Of a stretch of DNA of 64,000 bases, positions 9,639 to 18,471 are shown in pieces (position 1 is the first letter of the stretch; the number at the start of each line of letters is the position of its first letter). The stretch is from assembly GCA_903884435.1 (NCBI GenBank), contig CAISEY010000343.1, forward strand, positions 1-64,000. Reading direction: 5' to 3'. The notes under the pieces were generated by a model. That model worked only from the letters and a program-made list of their open reading frames with translations, was not told the origin of the DNA and ran no database searches. A program made the position numbers and the translations under genes. The stretch comes from an uncultured Hyphomicrobiales bacterium. GTDB taxonomy: Bacteria > Pseudomonadota > Alphaproteobacteria > Rhizobiales > Beijerinckiaceae.

Positions 9639-10793
9639 TTACTTTGACGATTTCAGGCCCATGAGATTGGCGAGCAGATTGCGCTGCGTCTGCGAGGTGC
9701 CCGCGGCGATGGTCGTCGAGCGGGAGTCGCGCAGATAGCGCTGCATGTCGAAATCCTCGTTGAGGCCATAGCCGCCCATGATCTGCACGCCCATGTTGGC
9801 GTGGCGGGCGTACATCTCGGACGTGAAGAGCTTGGCGTGAGTGATTTCCTTCAACGCGTCCTTGCGCTGCGAGACGAGCCAGTTGGCGCGCCAGGTGAGC
9901 ATCTTGCCGGCCTCGAGTTCGGTTTCCATGTCGGCGAGCATGTGGCCGATGGCCTGGAAGGAGCCGATGGGCTGGCCGAACTGCACGCGCTCGGCCGCGT
10001 AGCTTTTCGCCAGATCGAACACCGCCTGCGAACCGCCGCAATTGCCGGCGGAGGAGACAGCGCGCTCGTATTGCAGGCCGCCCATCAGGCAATCCCAGCC
10101 GCCGCCCTCGCCGCCGATGACGCGATCGGCGGGCACGGACACGTCCTTGAGGAAAATCTCGTAGGTTCCGACGCTGCGCCGTCCGAGCATGTTGAGCTTG
10201 CGCAGTTCGACGCCGGGCGTGTTCGCGTCGATGAGAATATGCGTCATCCCCTTGCGGTAGTGCGCCTTCGTGTCCGTCTTCACGTAGGCGCAGATGACGC
10301 TGTTCTTCAGGCCCGCGCCGGTGGTCCAGAGCTTCTGGCCGTTGACGACGTAGCGGTCGCCGTCGCGGACGGCCGTGGTGCGCAGGGCTCCCACGTCGGA
10401 GCCCGCGTCCGGCTCGGAGATGCCGATGGCGAACTTGATTTCGCCGCCGAGCAGTTTCGGCAACCAGTGCGCGCGCTGTTCGTCCGTGCCCTTGCGCAGG
10501 ATGTTGAGGCCGCAAAAGATGCTGCCGCCGAACGCCATCGTCACGTCGGTCGAGACGCGCGAGAGTTCATAGACGACGAGCGCCACGTCGAGCGCGCTGC
10601 CGCCAAGGCCGCCGACGCGCTCGGGGAACGGCAGGCGCAGCAGGCCGGCTTCCGCCCAGGCCTGATAGAGGTCCTCGGGATAGGCGCGTTCGCGATCCCA
10701 CTTGCGCAGGGCTTCGGGGGGCGCGTGTTTGGCCATCAGCTTGACGACGCTGTCGCGAAGCATTTCCTGCTCTTCGGTGAAACCGAAATCCAT
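9639..10793 (-). CDS. Acyl-CoA dehydrogenase, copy 2
   Basis: FTEEQEMLRDSVVKLM, GISEPDAGSDVGALRT, GQKLWTTGAGLKNSVICAYV, QIMGGYGLNEDFDMQRYLRDSRSTTIAAGTSQTQRNLLA. Confidence 0.95.
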   Translation of the reverse strand: MDFGFTEEQEMLRDSVVKLMAKHAPPEALRKWDRERAYPEDLYQAWAEAGLLRLPFPERVGGLGGSALDVALVVYELSRVSTDVTMAFGGSIFCGLNILRKGTDEQRAHWLPKLLGGEIKFAIGISEPDAGSDVGALRTTAVRDGDRYVVNGQKLWTTGAGLKNSVICAYVKTDTKAHYRKGMTHILIDANTPGVELRKLNMLGRRSVGTYEIFLKDVSVPADRVIGGEGGGWDCLMGGLQYERAVSSAGNCGGSQAVFDLAKSYAAERVQFGQPIGSFQAIGHMLADMETELEAGKMLTWRANWLVSQRKDALKEITHAKLFTSEMYARHANMGVQIMGGYGLNEDFDMQRYLRDSRSTTIAAGTSQTQRNLLANLMGLKSSK

Positions 10794-10808
10794 CTTGTCC
10801 TCCGGAGA

Positions 10809-12926
10809 TCAGGCGGTGACGATCAGGGCGTCGAGCGCCAGCGCGCCCTCGCCCTTCGCGTAAACATTCACGGGATTGACGTCGATGTCGACGATGTGCG
10901 GATTGGCGAGCATCAGAGCGCCTATTTTCGCGGCGATGCCGGCGAAGGCCTCCACGTCGCGCGGCGGCGAGCCGCGAAGGCCGCGCAGCAAGGCCGCGCC
11001 CTTCAGCTTTTCAAGTTCGCGCGCGATGTCCGCCACCGTCGAATCCGCCGGCAACAAGCGCACGTCGCGCAGGGCCTCCGTCCAGACGCCGCCAAGGCCG
11101 ACGAGCAACACCGGGCCCCATTGCGGATCGCGCCTCGCGCCGACGATCATTTCGAGGCCGCCCTTCGGCGCCATCGCCTCGACGAGCATTCCGTCGAGCA
11201 CGAGACCGGGCGCGGCTTCCTTCACGGCCGCGACCATGCGGAAGCCGGCGAAATCGAGGTCTTCCTGGTTTTCGATCCCGACGACAACGCCGCCCACGTC
11301 GCTCTTGTGGGCGAGCGCGTCGGCCTGCGCCTTGAGGACGACGGGATAGCCGATCTCGCGCGCGACGGCGCGGGCCTCGTCGGAATTCGACGCGAGGCGA
11401 CCGCGCGGAACCGGCACGCCGGATTGCGAAAGAATGATCTTGCCGCGCCATTCGGCCAGCGTCCCGCGGCGATCGATTTCGAACCGCGGAACTTCGTCGA
11501 CGACCGGGTTTCCGCCGCGCGCCTCGCGCGTGGCCTCGCTCCAGGCGGCGATCCGCGCGACGGCGCGCAGGGCGCGCTCGGGCGAGCGGAAGAACGGCAC
11601 GCCGGCCGCGCGCACTTCCTTCAGGAAGACGTCGTTGAGCGGATATTCATCGCCGAGATAGCAGAGAGCGGCGGGCTTGTGGCCATGCGAAACGACGGGC
11701 TCCACCGCCTTCCACTTGGACATTTGCTGCGGCAGGCCGCCGCCCATCGCCGCGACGAGGACGAAGCCGACGCGCGGATCGTCCATGATGGCGCGGGCGC
11801 TGTCGCCGAAAAGCGCCGGCTTCGTCATCGCGGCGGCGGTCACGTCGAGCGGGTTGTCGACCGTCGCGAAGGACGGCAGGATCGATTTGAGCGTCGCCGC
11901 GGTTTCCGGCGAAAATTCGGGAATCGCGAGGCCAATGTCCTCGCAAAGATCGAGGCTCAGACCGCGCAGGGCGCCGGAATTGGACACGACGGCGACGCCG
12001 CCGTCGATCGGCTTCGGATTGCGCGCCAGCAAGGCGCACACGTCGAACAATTCGTCGAGCCCCTCGACCAGCAACACGCCCTCGCGCTCGACGAACGCGC
12101 GCATGACCGCGTAGTCGCCGGCGAGCGAACCGGTGTGGGTCTTCGCCGCCTCGCGCGCGCGCGACGAGCGGCCCGAATGCAGCAGCACGATGGGCTTGCC
12201 GGCGGCGCGAGCGCGCGCCGCGAGCGCGAGGAAATTGCGCGGGCGTCGAATTTGCTCGACGAAAATCGCGAAGGCGCTGACCGAGGGATCGTCGACGAGC
12301 AGTTCGACGCAATCCTCCGAGGCGCTCACCGCCTCGTTGCCGGTGGAAATCGAATGGGACACGGGGACGCCGCGGCCTTGCAGCGCGTAGCGGATGTTGC
12401 CGGACATGGCGCCGCTCTGGGCGATGACGCAGATCCCGGGCCCGGCGGGCATGACGGGATCGACGGGCTCGAAGGTCAGGGGCGCGCGTTCGGCGTAGCT
12501 GACGAAGCCGATGCAATTCGGCCCGATCACCGCGAGGTTGTTTTTCGCGGCGACCGCGGCGAATTCGTCCTGGGCGATCCTGCCGGCCTCGTCCTGCTCG
12601 CCAAAGCCGCTGGCGAAGACCACGGCGCCGCCAATGTCGCGGCGCGCGCAGGCTTCGAGGGTTTCCTTCACGATGGCGGCCGGCACGACGAGAATCGCCG
12701 CGTCGACGCCCATCGGCAGGTCATCGACGCTGGCGACGCAGGCGCGCCCGTCGATCTCGCCGCCGCGGCGGCTGACGAGATGAATCTCGCCAGGGAAGCC
12801 GAAACGCTTCAGATTGACCAGCGCGTTGTTGCCAACGCTGTGTTGTTCCGCCGAGGCGCCGACGATGGCGACCGAACGCGGCTTCAACAGCCGCGCCAGC
12901 GGCGCGCGTTTTTCCTGTCCCGTCAT
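10809..12926 (-). CDS. Acetate--CoA ligase family protein (ADP-forming type), copy 2
   Basis: SVAIVGASAEQHSVGNNAL, GPNCIGF, IAQSGAMSGNI, ATP-grasp IGYPVVLKAQADALAHKSDVGGVVVGI. Confidence 0.9.
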   Translation of the reverse strand: MTGQEKRAPLARLLKPRSVAIVGASAEQHSVGNNALVNLKRFGFPGEIHLVSRRGGEIDGRACVASVDDLPMGVDAAILVVPAAIVKETLEACARRDIGGAVVFASGFGEQDEAGRIAQDEFAAVAAKNNLAVIGPNCIGFVSYAERAPLTFEPVDPVMPAGPGICVIAQSGAMSGNIRYALQGRGVPVSHSISTGNEAVSASEDCVELLVDDPSVSAFAIFVEQIRRPRNFLALAARARAAGKPIVLLHSGRSSRAREAAKTHTGSLAGDYAVMRAFVEREGVLLVEGLDELFDVCALLARNPKPIDGGVAVVSNSGALRGLSLDLCEDIGLAIPEFSPETAATLKSILPSFATVDNPLDVTAAAMTKPALFGDSARAIMDDPRVGFVLVAAMGGGLPQQMSKWKAVEPVVSHGHKPAALCYLGDEYPLNDVFLKEVRAAGVPFFRSPERALRAVARIAAWSEATREARGGNPVVDEVPRFEIDRRGTLAEWRGKIILSQSGVPVPRGRLASNSDEARAVAREIGYPVVLKAQADALAHKSDVGGVVVGIENQEDLDFAGFRMVAAVKEAAPGLVLDGMLVEAMAPKGGLEMIVGARRDPQWGPVLLVGLGGVWTEALRDVRLLPADSTVADIARELEKLKGAALLRGLRGSPPRDVEAFAGIAAKIGALMLANPHIVDIDVNPVNVYAKGEGALALDALIVTA

Positions 12927-12933
12927 CGCGTCC

Positions 12934-13773
12934 TCAGTCGCGCTTGTAGGCGCCGAGGCCCGGACGATAGGACTTCTCGTCGAGGAATTGCGACATGCCC
13001 TTCGCCGCGCCCTGTTCGGGATCGCGGAACTTGGTCGCGTCGATCTTCGAGGCGAGATATTCGGCGGCCATGTCCCAGCTCATTTCGCGGGTGTAGTGAT
13101 AGCCGACCTTGCAGGCGCGCAGCACATGGGGGTTTTTCTCCATGAGCTTTTTCGCGAGTTCCTTCACCTTGTCGACCATTTCGGCCTTCGGCACGGAGAA
13201 ATTCACGAGGCCGATCTTCTCGGCTTCCTTGCCGTCGAACGTGTCGCCGGTCATGATGTAATAGAGCGCCTTGCGCTGTTGCAGCGCGGCGGCGACGGAT
13301 TTCGTCACGATGCCGGCGGGAATGATGCCCCAGTTGATTTCCGAGAGGCCGAAGGTCGCCTCGTCGGCGGAAACCGCGAGATCGCAGGCGCACAGAAACT
13401 GGAAGGCGCCGCCAAAGCACCAGCCATTGACCATGGCGATGGTGGGCTTGGGATAATACATGAGCCGGCGCCATTGCCAGGCGGAGTTGGCGCGGTTCAG
13501 CCGCTCGCGCGCGACCGGCGGGCCGGCGTCCGGCTCGCGGAAATATTCCTTCAGGTCCATGCCGGCCGAAAAGGCGTCGCCCGAGCCGGTCATCACCACG
13601 CACTTGCAGGAGTCCTCGGCCTCGAGCACGTCGAGAACCTGATTCATCTCGAAGACGATGCCGGGATTGATGGCGTTGCGCTTGCCGGGACGGTTCAGCG
13701 ACACCCAGGCGACGCCATCCTCGATTTTCACGAGCACATTGTTTTGCGGCAGGGATGCAAGGGCGTCGGTCAC
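12934..13773 (-). CDS. p-Hydroxycinnamoyl-CoA hydratase/lyase (feruloyl-CoA hydratase/lyase-like), copy 2
   Basis: VSLNRPGKRNAINP, FSAGMDLKEYF, TIAMVNGWCFGGAF, KGMSQFLDEKSYRPGLGAYKRD. Confidence 0.88.
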   Translation of the reverse strand: MTDALASLPQNNVLVKIEDGVAWVSLNRPGKRNAINPGIVFEMNQVLDVLEAEDSCKCVVMTGSGDAFSAGMDLKEYFREPDAGPPVARERLNRANSAWQWRRLMYYPKPTIAMVNGWCFGGAFQFLCACDLAVSADEATFGLSEINWGIIPAGIVTKSVAAALQQRKALYYIMTGDTFDGKEAEKIGLVNFSVPKAEMVDKVKELAKKLMEKNPHVLRACKVGYHYTREMSWDMAAEYLASKIDATKFRDPEQGAAKGMSQFLDEKSYRPGLGAYKRD

Positions 13774-13916
13774 GGGGTTCCTCCGGGATTGGGGCGATGG
13801 CGTCTTTAACCAGACCGCGCGCGACGAGTCGATATGGCTCGCGCCTTGTTTGTCGCCGCGCGCTGGACATATTATCCGGCATGGCCCCGGAGAGGGCCGC
13901 CGGAGGGACGAGTCGC

Positions 13917-14936
13917 ATGAAGTTCGTTGTCGCCTGCCTCGCGGTTCTGATGGCGACCGGCGCTTGGGCGCAGGACGCCGCGCGAGGCTATTTCGCGGGC
14001 AAGACCATCTCGATTCTGTCGCCCTACGAGGGCGCCGGCTCCTACCCGCAAATCGCGCTCGCCCTCGCGTCTCACTTGCCGAAATACATTCCGGGCAAGC
14101 CGGCCGCCATCGCGCAGTTCATGCCCGGCGCCGGCGGCATGAAGATGGCGAATTATCTCTACAAGCTCGCGCCGAGGGACGGGACGAGCATTGGCGTTCT
14201 CTTCGATGGCACCGCGAGCGCGCAATTGCTCTACGCCGGACAGGGCGTCGTCGAATACAGGGCGGACGCCTTCACGCCGCTCGGCACGCTGACGAGGGGC
14301 GACCAGTCCGTGCTGATCGTGCGCGCGGATTCGCCGATCCGGACCGTCGAGGACGCGCGCGAGCGCGAGGTGATCGTCGGCGGCGCCGCGGCGGGCGCGG
14401 GCAATGTCGTCGTGCCGCGCGGACTCAACTTTCTGCTGGGCACGAAGTTCCGCGTGCTCATGGGCTACCCGACGATGGCGAGCATTTTGCTGGCGATGGA
14501 GCAACGCGAGGTCGACGCGACCGTCGTCAACTGGTCCAATCTCGGCCAGCTCAAGCCCGACTGGATTTCGGAGGGAAAAATTCGCGTGCTCGCGCAGGTG
14601 GGCGGCGTGCGGCATCGCGACTTGCCGGACGCGCGGCTGATTTCCGAACTCACCGACAATCCGCGCGACAAGGCCGCGCTGACGCTCATTTCCGCCAATT
14701 CCATGTCGGGCAAGGGCATTGTCGCCGCGCCCGGCGTTCCGCCCGAGCGCGCGGCGGTTCTGCGCGACGCGCTCGCCGCGGTGATGAACGACCCCGATTT
14801 CGCTCTGTTCCTGAAATCGCAAAAGGTCGATCCCGAACCGCAGCCGCCGGAGTTTCTCGCGGACGTAATCGAGAAAATCCTGAGGACGGATCCAGAAATC
14901 GTCAAACTGGTACGCGAGAAAATCGACGCGCCATAG
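13917..14936 (+). CDS. Tripartite tricarboxylate transporter-type (TctC/Bug) substrate-binding protein
   Basis: Signal peptide; YFAGKTISILSPYEGAGSYPQIALALASHLPKYIPGKPAAIAQFMPGAGGMKMANYLYKLAPRDGTSIG. Confidence 0.85.
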   Translation: MKFVVACLAVLMATGAWAQDAARGYFAGKTISILSPYEGAGSYPQIALALASHLPKYIPGKPAAIAQFMPGAGGMKMANYLYKLAPRDGTSIGVLFDGTASAQLLYAGQGVVEYRADAFTPLGTLTRGDQSVLIVRADSPIRTVEDAREREVIVGGAAAGAGNVVVPRGLNFLLGTKFRVLMGYPTMASILLAMEQREVDATVVNWSNLGQLKPDWISEGKIRVLAQVGGVRHRDLPDARLISELTDNPRDKAALTLISANSMSGKGIVAAPGVPPERAAVLRDALAAVMNDPDFALFLKSQKVDPEPQPPEFLADVIEKILRTDPEIVKLVREKIDAP

Positions 14937-14942
14937 ACGCCG

Positions 14943-15965
14943 TCAACGCCGTTCGGGCGGCTTCGGGAAAGACCCCTGCCCGCCCATGCCCGGCGGAAAC
15001 TCTTCCTGCCGCTGATCGCCATCCATCGCGGCCTCGTGCGCCTCGATGTTGGGCGTCCAGAGTTTCAACTGGTCCCGCCGCGCCGAATGGCCGCCGCAAT
15101 CGAAGGCGACCTTCGCCGAGCGGATCGAGGACTTGACGCAATCGGCGTAGAGAATGGTTTCGCCAGACGCCGGGCCGCCAATGATTTCGCCGCGCGGATC
15201 GATGATCGCGCTGCCGCCGGTAAAGCCATCCCCGGACAGAAAGTCGTATTTTCCAGCCAGGGACGCCGGCGGCATGACCGCGCCGACGCACAGCACATAA
15301 CATCCCGACTGCACGGCGAAGGCGCGCGACAGGAGTTGTTGCGAGGGAAAGAACGACGCGCGTTTCGGATTTGGCGGCTCGTAGCCTGGCCACGCCGCGA
15401 CGTGCAGTTCGGCGCCCTGTTCGGCGATGGCGAACGTCGGCAGCGCCATCTGGTGTTCGCAGCCGGAAAGGCCGCTCAAAAGCGCATAGCCGCGGTCGTG
15501 GACCTGCATGTCCATCGCGTCGCCATCGCCCCATATCGAACGTTCGTGCGGCGAGGGGCGCAGCTTCCTCTGGCGCGCGAGCAGTTCGCCATCGGCGCCG
15601 ATGAACAGCAAGGTGGAATAGAGCGTGCCCCGCGTGATCGGATCGCGCTCGCTGACGCCGATGACGACATCGACGCCCGCCTGCCGCGCGGCCTCGCAAA
15701 GCGATTCTGTTTCCGGGCCGGGCACGTCGATGGACCCGGCCATGTAATCGCCGGCGAGATCCCACCAGGCGTCGCCGGTTGGCGCCGCGAGCGAATGCAA
15801 GGGATAACCGGGCAACCAGGCCTCCCCGAAGGCCGCGAGTTGCGCGCCGCGCGCCCCGGCCTGCCGGATCAACCGCAACGCCTTGTCGAGCGAGGCCCCG
15901 GGATCGCAGAAGACGGGCGCGGCCTGAATCGCCGCGACGCGGAAACTGTCTCCCCTGTCGGTCAA
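14943..15965 (-). CDS. Carbon-nitrogen hydrolase (nitrilase superfamily)
   Basis: RVAAIQAAPVFCDPGASLDKALRLIRQAGARGAQLAAFGEAWLPGYP, KLRPSPHERSIWGDGD, LLSGLSGCEHQMALP: Glu-Lys-Cys triad positions of the nitrilase family. Confidence 0.88.
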   Translation of the reverse strand: MTDRGDSFRVAAIQAAPVFCDPGASLDKALRLIRQAGARGAQLAAFGEAWLPGYPLHSLAAPTGDAWWDLAGDYMAGSIDVPGPETESLCEAARQAGVDVVIGVSERDPITRGTLYSTLLFIGADGELLARQRKLRPSPHERSIWGDGDAMDMQVHDRGYALLSGLSGCEHQMALPTFAIAEQGAELHVAAWPGYEPPNPKRASFFPSQQLLSRAFAVQSGCYVLCVGAVMPPASLAGKYDFLSGDGFTGGSAIIDPRGEIIGGPASGETILYADCVKSSIRSAKVAFDCGGHSARRDQLKLWTPNIEAHEAAMDGDQRQEEFPPGMGGQGSFPKPPERR

Positions 15966-16007
15966 TCTCGCGCTCCTTCGACGAAACGGAAACCCTTCGA
16001 ACTCATG

Positions 16008-17219
16008 TCACGGCGCCGCGGTCGAGGACTTGTCCGCGGCTCCCGTGTTGAAATCGAGGACGAGGGTCGGGGAGATCCGTTTCCAGATATGATTGAAGAT
16101 ATTCATCCAGCTCGCGCAATAGACGCTCGGATTGTCGAAGCCGCGCTCGGCGGACCAGCGTTGCGCGAGGTGTCCGCCGCCGCAGGCGTCCATGAATTCG
16201 CACTGTTTGCAGGTGTCGCAAAGTCGAAGGCTGGCGTCGTAAGCCGCGCGCCAGCGAAAGTCCTTCTGGATGTCCTGAAGCGAATCCCTGAACACGCTCA
16301 CGTCGGTGCGCGTGCTGCCGTCGCCGACGATGCGCAGCACGTCGAGCGGCTCCAGGGTTCCGTCGCTCATCAGCGTGACCGTCTCGATCGGCCCGAGCCC
16401 GATCGTGTCGGACACGGCCGCGTCGCCCATCAGGCCCTGGATCATCGCGTCGAGCGTGCTGATGCGAACGCCCCGCGCGGCGTAACGATCGTACCAGACA
16501 TCGAAAAGCTTGATGAAATAGGCGTCAATGGGCGGCGGTTTGTCGAGATGCGACGCGTCGGGCGGCAGAATGTCAAATCTCTCGAACCCCAGTTCATCCA
16601 CGATGTAGGAGAGAATTCGCTCTGGATCCGTCGCCGGATTACAGACGGTGATCAGTCCCGGTTCGATGCCGGCGGCGCGAACGCGCTTCAGTCCGGCGAT
16701 CACGTCGGCATGGGTCCCCTGCCCCTTGAAATCGACGCGTTGCGCGTCGTGAATGTCGGGAGGGCCGTCGATGCTGATGCTGACGCCGATGTCGTACTTG
16801 CAAAAGATTTCAACCCATTCGTCGTCGATGAGAATGCCATTGGTGCACACGCCGCGGTCGATCACGCAGCCCGTGCGCTCCTCGATTCCGGCGAGACTTT
16901 CCTGCAGCTTGACGAAGCGGCGCTTGGGAAACAGCAGCGGCTCGCCGCCGTGAAACACGACCATGAAGTTTTCAAGCTGAAATTCGTTGATGTGTTGTTC
17001 GAGCTTTTCGCAAAAGGCGGATTCGGCTTCCACGGTGAAAACCGCCGGCTTCTTGTAAACGTCGGCGTCGCGAAACCAGTAACAATAGGTGCACGCGATA
17101 TTGCAACGCGAAGCGAGCTTGACCAGCAAAAACGTGAAAACCGGAGCCTCTCCGGCGCCCTGCTGGGCGGAGGGATCGTGCTGGCGGCGCCGGTCGGGAG
17201 GAACATCGACGAACGTCAT
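16008..17219 (-). CDS. Radical SAM/SPASM peptide maturase (GrrM/Fxs/Xye-like, candidate cyclophane-forming)
   Basis: LASRCNIACTYCYW (CxxxCxxC), FHGGEPLLFP, VCTNGILIDDEWVEIFCKYDIGVSISIDGP, and SPASM-like LCDTCKQCEFMDACGGGHLAQRWSAERGFDNPSVYC. Lies next to a repeat-tailed small protein. Confidence 0.9.
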   Translation of the reverse strand: MTFVDVPPDRRRQHDPSAQQGAGEAPVFTFLLVKLASRCNIACTYCYWFRDADVYKKPAVFTVEAESAFCEKLEQHINEFQLENFMVVFHGGEPLLFPKRRFVKLQESLAGIEERTGCVIDRGVCTNGILIDDEWVEIFCKYDIGVSISIDGPPDIHDAQRVDFKGQGTHADVIAGLKRVRAAGIEPGLITVCNPATDPERILSYIVDELGFERFDILPPDASHLDKPPPIDAYFIKLFDVWYDRYAARGVRISTLDAMIQGLMGDAAVSDTIGLGPIETVTLMSDGTLEPLDVLRIVGDGSTRTDVSVFRDSLQDIQKDFRWRAAYDASLRLCDTCKQCEFMDACGGGHLAQRWSAERGFDNPSVYCASWMNIFNHIWKRISPTLVLDFNTGAADKSSTAAP

Positions 17220-17323
17220 GTCAGGGGCGCCATGCGGTTTCGGAAAAAGGGGCCGCGACGGCCCTCGCGGGCGCGAGCTTCACGCCCGCGCTCGCCGCAT
17301 TCATGTACGTCGTCTTCCGGTTC

Positions 17324-17701
17324 TCAGAAGAAACGACGATAGTAGAAACGACGCGGGCGATAGAAACGCCCGTAACGACGATAGAAGCGGCGATAACCGC
17401 GGCGATAGAACCGGCGGTAGAAATATTGCGCGACCTGGGTGCGATCCTTGCCGGTCGCGGCCTGGCTTTCCTGACGCCCCTCGGTGACGATCCCGTCGAG
17501 AGCCGGGTTCGTGGACTTCAAAGTCACCGTCTTGTCGGTCGCCTCGCGGGCGACCGCTTCACCGGCGACGGCGGCGGCGCCGAATCCAACGCCGAGCGCC
17601 TTCAGGCGGTCGAGAAACTTGCGCCTCGAGAGGCCGCTGGCGTTCAGGTCAGCCTGAATTTCGGAGATTTCCCGAGGCTGGTTTGTCCGGTCTTCGCTCA
17701 T
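17324..17701 (-). CDS. Putative radical-SAM-modified RiPP precursor with Tat-like signal and aromatic/Arg-Arg repeat tail (125 aa)
   Basis: ATG at 17701 preceded by AGGAGGACGTGC. Protein MSEDRTNQPREISEIQADLNASGLSRRKFLDRLKALGVGFGAAAVAGEAVAREATDK...QVAQYFYRRFYRRGYRRFYRRYGRFYRPRRFYYRRFF. The tail was checked codon by codon on the minus strand. Confidence 0.85.
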   Translation of the reverse strand: MSEDRTNQPREISEIQADLNASGLSRRKFLDRLKALGVGFGAAAVAGEAVAREATDKTVTLKSTNPALDGIVTEGRQESQAATGKDRTQVAQYFYRRFYRRGYRRFYRRYGRFYRPRRFYYRRFF

Positions 17702-17928
17702 GCACGTCCTCCTGGTTTTATCAGGTTTCCGAATGAATTCGAGGTTCATCCGACGGGAAGGCTAACAGAGGGTCGCCCGACGCGCAACCATTCGAAACCG
17801 CTAAAAACATGGGGAATTTTTCGTGGCGGGATTGTGTTGACCCGCCCTGGTTCCTCCACGATCATGAACTGAAACAGCCCGCGAGCGCGGCCCTTTGCCG
17901 CTCCGCCGGCGAGAATCGGGAGAGAAAC

Positions 17929-18447
17929 ATGTCGGACGGGCAGACCCTCGAATCGACGCGGGCGAAAACATCAACGCCGCGCCGGCCCAAACTCGGACCC
18001 TTCGCCCATGTGAGCATGCCCTGCCGCGACCTGGCGGAAGGCAAAAAGTTCTACCGCGAGGTGCTTGGCGGCGAAATGCGCGTGGACACGCCGACCTTCG
18101 CCGCCTTCATGTTCGGCGACGTGGAAGTCGGCATCGGCAGTCAGGGATGCACGTTCATCGAACCGGGCGCCGAATATCCGCATTTCGCCTTTTACTGCGA
18201 CGCGGAGACGATCGTCGCGATGAAGGCGTGGCTGACGGCCTGCCGGATTCCCACGTCGAACCTCTGGACGCGGCACGGAAAGGAAACGCTGATGTTCTTC
18301 CGCGATCCCTCCGGCAACATGATCGAACTCTACTGCAAGAGCGGCTACGCCGGCGCGGAACACTTGCCAAAGGGACCGCCGCGCGGACATGGCGTGGCTG
18401 TCAACGTCGACGCGTTGCGCTACGACGACTGGAGCCTGCCGGGCTGA
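17929..18447 (+). CDS. VOC family protein
   Basis: FAHVSMPCRDLAEGKKFYREVLGGEMRV...MFFRDPSGNMIELYC. Confidence 0.88.
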   Translation: MSDGQTLESTRAKTSTPRRPKLGPFAHVSMPCRDLAEGKKFYREVLGGEMRVDTPTFAAFMFGDVEVGIGSQGCTFIEPGAEYPHFAFYCDAETIVAMKAWLTACRIPTSNLWTRHGKETLMFFRDPSGNMIELYCKSGYAGAEHLPKGPPRGHGVAVNVDALRYDDWSLPG

Positions 18448-18471
18448 TCGCCGCGGCCCGCCATCGTTCCT

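Noticed and set aside
9801-13145. 1114-aa plus-strand ORF
   Set aside because: Antisense shadow of acyl-CoA dehydrogenase, CoA ligase and hydratase genes; composition is rich in H, R, A, G and D with no recognisable domain.
15036-17342. 768-aa plus-strand ORF overlapping the rSAM locus
   Set aside because: Antisense shadow. The minus strand carries a nitrilase, a radical SAM enzyme with all cysteine motifs and the precursor-like gene, with RBSs.
17281-17420. Tandem DNA repeats (gaaacgacg / cgataga units) as a possible CRISPR or VNTR
   Set aside because: The repetition is codon-level encoding of the YRR/FYRR peptide tail on the minus strand; there are no spacer-repeat periodicities of CRISPR size.
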